Origin: Candidatus Rokuibacteriota bacterium
GTDB lineage: Bacteria; Methylomirabilota; Methylomirabilia; Rokubacteriales; CSP1-6
DNA: 54,177 nt
Direction: 5' to 3'
NCBI GenBank assembly: GCA_016188005.1
Contig: JACPIQ010000124.1
Span: 1-54,177 of the forward strand
Made by a program: the position numbers and the translations under genes
In this document: in pieces, positions 51,179-54,177 of the stretch
How positions within the stretch are numbered: the stretch's first letter is position 1
How the letters are laid out: each line of letters begins with the position of its first letter
The notes under the pieces: model-generated
The model's database searches: none
What the model was told of the DNA's origin: nothing
What the model saw: only the letters and a program-made list of their open reading frames with translations

Positions 51179-52097
51179 AGCCCTGGCGGCGCACGACCTG
51201 GTAGCCCTTGATCAGCTCGGCGATGCCCGCGTCCAGCGACACCTCCGCCCGGAAGCCCGTGGCCTCGATCCTGGCGTTGCTCACGATGTAGTTGCGCTGG
51301 TCGGGGTCCCGGCCCACGGCGGCCTCGGCCCAGTGAAAGCGCGGCACCTGCTTCTGGATGGCCTCGCACAGTTCCCGCTTGGAGAGGTTCGCCTCGCTGA
51401 GCCCCAGGTTGTAGACCCGTCCGCGCATCTGCTCCCAGTGGCCGAGGCAGTGGCTGACGGCGCGGGCCACGTCCCGGACGTGGAGGAAGTTGCGCTTGAA
51501 GTCTCCCTCGAAGAGGACCACGAACCCGTCGGTGACGGCACGGTAGGCGAAGTCGTTCACCAGGAGATCCATCCGCATGCGTGGGCTCACCCCGAACACG
51601 GTGGCCAGCCGCAGGGCAACCGTGCTGGGCGCCGCCAGCACCGCCCGCTCGGCCTCGACCTTGAGCCGGCCATAGAGCGACACCGGCCGCAGCGGCGTCT
51701 CCTCGGTGCAGAAGACGTCCTTCTCCCCCACGCCATAGCCGCTGTTGGTGTTGGGGAAGATCAGCCGCTGCTCGGGGCGCTTGAGCTCGAGGAGCATCAG
51801 GACGGCATCCAGGTTCACCGTCCGCGCGCCCACCGGATCCCGGTCGCAGGCGGGCGCCCCCGTGAGACAGGCCAGCGGGAGAATGACCTCGGCCTCCCGC
51901 AGCTGCGCGGCCACGAGGTCCCGGTCCCTGGCGTCGCCCCGGACGATGGCGAGTGCCGGCTCGTGGCAGCAGTCGAGCAGCGAGGCCTGGCCGTACATGA
52001 AGCTGTCGATGACGGTGACCGTGTGCCCCTCGCGGAGCAGGTGCGGCACCAGCACCGCCCCGATGTACCCTCCGCCGCCGGTGACCAGGATCCTCAT
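51165..52097 (-). CDS. NAD-dependent epimerase/dehydratase (extended SDR)
   Basis: 310 residues. NAD loop MRILVTGGGGYIGAVLVPHL, conserved VILPLACLTGAPACDRDP, Tyr-x3-Lys in SLYGRLKVEAE, and C-terminal FNHVRD-like FLHVRDVARAVSHCL. Most similar in outline to nucleotide-sugar 4-epimerases or dehydratases. No Shine-Dalgarno: the ATG at 52097 follows a REP arm by 3 bp, and a REP-encoded seven-codon micro-ORF ends in an ATGA overlap with the start. A TTG at 52139 would add 14 REP-encoded residues, less likely. Confidence 0.85.
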   Translation of the reverse strand: MRILVTGGGGYIGAVLVPHLLREGHTVTVIDSFMYGQASLLDCCHEPALAIVRGDARDRDLVAAQLREAEVILPLACLTGAPACDRDPVGARTVNLDAVLMLLELKRPEQRLIFPNTNSGYGVGEKDVFCTEETPLRPVSLYGRLKVEAERAVLAAPSTVALRLATVFGVSPRMRMDLLVNDFAYRAVTDGFVVLFEGDFKRNFLHVRDVARAVSHCLGHWEQMRGRVYNLGLSEANLSKRELCEAIQKQVPRFHWAEAAVGRDPDQRNYIVSNARIEATGFRAEVSLDAGIAELIKGYQVVRRQGYGNV

Positions 52098-52119
52098 GCT
52101 GGGGTCAGGTCTTGCATTA
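52096..52119 (-). CDS. REP-encoded micro-ORF MQDLTPA ahead of the epimerase
   Basis: ATG at 52119 overlaps the TAA stop of the ColD-like gene (TAATG), and the seven-codon frame ends with TGA overlapping the epimerase ATG (ATGA). The first six residues repeat those ahead of accD. Ribosomes ending the upstream gene could pass through it to the epimerase; translation is unproven. Confidence 0.35.
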
Positions 52120-52150
52120 CGACAAGTGTTGAATTGCAAGACCTGATCCC
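52101..52150. repeat. REP-like compact hairpin
   Basis: A 50-bp near-perfect palindrome: GGGGTCAGGTCTTGCA at 52101-52116 and TTGCAAGACCTGATCCC at 52134-52150, with a short loop. One mismatch distinguishes the arms (GGGGTC against GATCCC). It overlaps the 3' end of the ColD-like gene and the leader of the epimerase. Confidence 0.92.
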
Positions 52151-53331
52151 GGTGAGGGCTCCGGGGGCACCGACAGGACGACGTCCGCGATGCGGTGGAT
52201 GTCGTCGACGCTGAGCCCCGGGTGGTTCGGCAGCATGAAGCTCCGCTCGTGGATCAGGTCGGCCACCGGGAAGGACTGGGCCCCGTAGCGCTCCACCCAG
52301 AAGGGCTGGCGCGACATGTTCCCGCCGCCCAGCGGGCGCGTCTCGATGCCGTGGGCCCCGAGCGCCCGTCCCACCCGGTCCCGGTGCTCGAGCGAGGCGG
52401 CCAGCGCCACGAAGGAGATGCTGCAGATGGTCGCCCGCGGGTTCCGCTGGCACGTGAAGCCCGGCGCCGCGGCGAAGCGCGCCACGTAGGCCGCGTGATT
52501 CTCGATGCGGCGGGCGACGACCCGGTCCGCCCGGGCCAGCTGGCTGAGCCCGATGCGCGCGTTCAGGTCCGTGGAGCGGACGTTGAAGCCGGGGTAGTAG
52601 AAGGTGAAGCGCCGGTTGAACTCGAGGACCCCGTGCTCGCGCGCCTGCAGGGCCTCCTTCTCCGGGGCGAGGTTCTTGGGCCAGCCGTGGCTGCGGATCT
52701 GCAGCAGGATGTCGTGGAGGGCCTCGTCCGCGGTGCAGACCATGCCGCCCTCGATCGTGGAGAGGTGATGCCCGAAGTAGAACGAGAACGCGCTCATGTC
52801 GCCGAAGGTGCCCACGAGGCGCCCGTCGTAGCGGGAGCCCGTGGCGGCGCAGGCGTCCTCCATCAGGAGGAAGCCATGCCGCTCCCTGAGGCGCAGGACC
52901 GGCTCCAGGGCCACCGGCACGCCGAGGACGTGGACGAGGATCACCGCCGCGGGGTCGTGCTCGCGGCAGAGCGCGTCCAGGTGCGCCGCGTCGAGCCCGA
53001 ACGTCTCGCGGTCCGCCTCGCACATGATCGGCTCGAAGCCGAGCTGGAGCGCCGGCGCCACCGTCGTCGCCCACGAGACGGCCGGCACCACCACCCGACG
53101 GTTGCGCAGCCGGCCCGAGCAGAGGGCGGCGTAGTACATGAGGAGATTGGCCGAGGAGCCCGAGTTGACGAAGGCCGCGTGCGGCACGCCGAGCCAGCGC
53201 GTCCAGCGCGCCTCGAACTCCTCCGTGAGCGGCCCCATGGTGAGCCACGGGTCCGTCTCGAGCCACTCGATGAGCTGCCGGAGGTCGTGGCGGTCGATGG
53301 TGTCGTCCGCCAGCCGGTAGCGCAGCGCCAT
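52117..53331 (-). CDS. ColD-like PLP-dependent sugar 3-dehydratase (His in place of catalytic Lys)
   Basis: 404 residues of the DegT/AHBA fold from ATG 53331. Cofactor site VNSGSSANLLM and VVPAVSWATT, then FSFYFGHHLSTIEGG where the Lys of aminotransferases is replaced by His188. The sequence around (RSHGWPKNL; YYPGFNVRSTDLNARIGLSQL) strongly resembles GDP-4-keto-6-deoxymannose 3-dehydratase ColD, which uses PMP and a His at this position. It should remove the 3-OH of a 4-keto-6-deoxy sugar nucleotide. The last residues (SGLAIQHLS) and TAA stop lie in the REP hairpin. A DegT aminotransferase name would be misleading. Confidence 0.88.
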   Translation of the reverse strand: MALRYRLADDTIDRHDLRQLIEWLETDPWLTMGPLTEEFEARWTRWLGVPHAAFVNSGSSANLLMYYAALCSGRLRNRRVVVPAVSWATTVAPALQLGFEPIMCEADRETFGLDAAHLDALCREHDPAAVILVHVLGVPVALEPVLRLRERHGFLLMEDACAATGSRYDGRLVGTFGDMSAFSFYFGHHLSTIEGGMVCTADEALHDILLQIRSHGWPKNLAPEKEALQAREHGVLEFNRRFTFYYPGFNVRSTDLNARIGLSQLARADRVVARRIENHAAYVARFAAAPGFTCQRNPRATICSISFVALAASLEHRDRVGRALGAHGIETRPLGGGNMSRQPFWVERYGAQSFPVADLIHERSFMLPNHPGLSVDDIHRIADVVLSVPPEPSPGSGLAIQHLS

Positions 53332-53636
53332 CTCAGAGGGGTCCCCTGAAGCGGCAGATGCGCCGGAGCGAGCAGCAGAGCCGGGCCTGCGTCGCCGGAT
53401 CCACGAGGCCTGAGTGGTGCAAGCCGGGTTCCATGCGCCCGGCCGCTCAGCGACTTTTCGTACCTGGCATCGCCCCGGTATTGTACGATACGTGCGGTGC
53501 GCAATTTGCCAGACTTTTCGAGCGCATCTCGCGCAGTGACGCCTGCGCACCCCCTGGCCTCCCCGGCTCGGGAGGCGCGAGCCGGACGGCGCCCGGGACA
53601 CCCCCCGAGCCTCGATGTGCGGGGGACCCTGCAGGA
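53332..53636. other. Divergent promoter region between the ColD-like gene and the glycosyltransferase
   Basis: About 305 bp with no gene of note (the small minus frame at 53447-53701 lacks features). A relatively AT-rich stretch (53450-53520) holds GTATTGTACGATAC (53478-53491), an inverted repeat symmetric at 12 of 14 bases, and two GACTTTTCG direct repeats on its sides (about 53452 and 53512). It should contain divergent promoters for the sugar genes on both strands. Confidence 0.5.
53478..53491. promoter_or_regulatory. Candidate operator palindrome GTATTGTACGATAC
   Basis: A 14-bp inverted repeat (GTAT/ATAC arms, YGTACR centre) in the divergent region, of a size and symmetry suited to a dimeric repressor. 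No regulator is next to it. The call is based on symmetry and position alone. Confidence 0.35.
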
Positions 53637-54177
53637 ATGAGACCGTCGGCGACGCTGCTCGTGCCCACCTGGAACGAGATCGAGGGGATGCGCCAGATCA
53701 TGCCGAAGATCGAGCCGGGCTGGTGCGATCAGATCCTGGTCGTGGACGGCGGCTCCACGGACGGCACCCAGGAGTACGTCCGGGAGCACGGCTACGACCT
53801 GATCGTCCAGCAACGCCGGGGCATCCGGAACGCGTACGTGGAGGCCTTCCCGCACGTGCGCGGCGAGATCGTCGTCACCTTCAGCCCCGACGGCAACTCC
53901 CTGCCCTCGGCGGTCCCCGAGCTGATCCGCGCCGTCGCCGGGGGACAGGACATGGTCATCGCCTCGCGCTACCTCGGCGCCGCGCGAAGCCAGGACGACG
54001 ATGTCCTGACGGCGCTCGGCAACTGGGGCTTCACGAGGCTGATCAACCTCCTGCACGGCGGCCGCTACACCGACGCCTTCGTGATGTTCCGCGCCTACCG
54101 CACCAGGCTCTTCTGGGAGCTGGAGCTTCACCGGGACGAGGGCTATGCCCCGGAGAAGCTCCTCGGGACCGTGATCG
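53637..54177 (+). CDS. GT2 family glycosyltransferase (partial, runs off right edge)
   Basis: 180 codons in the window, truncated at its 3' end. Opens MRPSATLLVPTWNEIEGMR, then ILVVDGGSTDGTQEYV, the nucleotide-sugar site of GT-A fold GT2 enzymes, and FSPDGNSLPSAVPELI as the metal region, followed by a DPM1/ArnC-like MVIASRYLGAARSQDDD. Probably transfers a sugar to polyprenyl phosphate or a lipid-linked glycan. GCAGGA lies just before the ATG. It diverges from the ColD-like gene. Confidence 0.88.
   Translation, partial: MRPSATLLVPTWNEIEGMRQIMPKIEPGWCDQILVVDGGSTDGTQEYVREHGYDLIVQQRRGIRNAYVEAFPHVRGEIVVTFSPDGNSLPSAVPELIRAVAGGQDMVIASRYLGAARSQDDDVLTALGNWGFTRLINLLHGGRYTDAFVMFRAYRTRLFWELELHRDEGYAPEKLLGTVI

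Noticed and set aside
11384-52150. Insertion sequence or transposase gene as the source of the palindromes
   Set aside because: No Y1-type or other transposase is encoded in the window, so mobilisation by a distant RAYT is inferred, not shown.
1-54177. tRNA, rRNA and CRISPR arrays
   Set aside because: No clover-leaf, 16S/23S-like stretch or regularly spaced direct repeat was seen; the only repeat family is the REP-like palindrome.

Overview
The window is a GC-rich stretch (roughly 70% by eye) of a Gram-negative bacterium: it carries the outer-membrane LPS-assembly protein LptD, a secretin (PilQ) and a lipoprotein. Gene content (branched-chain-type ABC transporters, GC-rich code, GTG starts, type IV pilus genes, DprE-type arabinose genes, GGGGTCAGGTCTTGCA palindromes) would fit an uncultured soil lineage such as Rokubacteria/Methylomirabilota or a deltaproteobacterium-like group. 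That placement is an inference; there is no rRNA or tRNA gene here to test it.

Layout. From 36604 down to the left edge, all genes lie on the minus strand, often with ATGA or GTGA stop/start overlaps. Read in transcription order: the pilus assembly operon pilM-N-OP-Q, gspA-like, TPR, pilB, pilC, followed by a sensor kinase and sigma54-dependent regulator (24.0-36.6 kb); mscS, galU, a nicotinate phosphoribosyltransferase, trpC-F-B-A, accD, folC, lptD, a DegT aminotransferase, a broken UDP-sugar dehydrogenase, then ubiA-dprE1-dprE2 and an enoyl-CoA hydratase (7.4-24 kb); and finally a catabolic/transport operon of a GntR regulator, a PreA-like iron-sulfur dehydrogenase and livK-H-M-G, with livG fused in frame to a flavoprotein that runs off the left edge (1-7.1 kb). 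Divergent from pilM, on the plus strand, a sigma54-type promoter (36912-36927) precedes three pilin-like genes (37.2-40.4 kb). Next come a CHASE2 nucleotide cyclase, a small lipoprotein, a CheY-like receiver and two tandem TMTC-like membrane glycosyltransferases with TPR tails (40.4-47.3 kb). The right end (47.3-54.2 kb) is a nucleotide-sugar/surface-polysaccharide region: GMD-like dehydratase, heptose-phosphate-type kinase, orphan antitoxin, radical SAM protein, NAD epimerase, a ColD-like PLP 3-dehydratase with His in place of the catalytic Lys, and a GT2 glycosyltransferase.

How it fits together. The kinase/regulator pair next to the pilus operon is a natural partner for the sigma54 promoter of the pseudopilin genes. 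UbiA, DprE1 and DprE2 together match the mycobacterial-type pathway to polyprenyl-phospho-arabinose, which is notable in a Gram-negative; with a pilus locus and two GT-C type glycosyltransferases in the same window it suggests arabinosylated (or otherwise polyprenyl-glycosylated) pilins or surface proteins, as a hypothesis.

The most unusual signal is a family of REP-like palindromes (core GGGGTCAGGTCTTGCA) at four loci. They sit exactly in gene junctions: they encode the last residues or stop codons of upstream genes (trpA, the second TMTC-like gene, the ColD-like gene, the dehydrogenase relic), and at two junctions they supply a micro-ORF (MQDLTP) that ends at the start codon of the next gene (accD, the epimerase), where no normal ribosome-binding site is visible.
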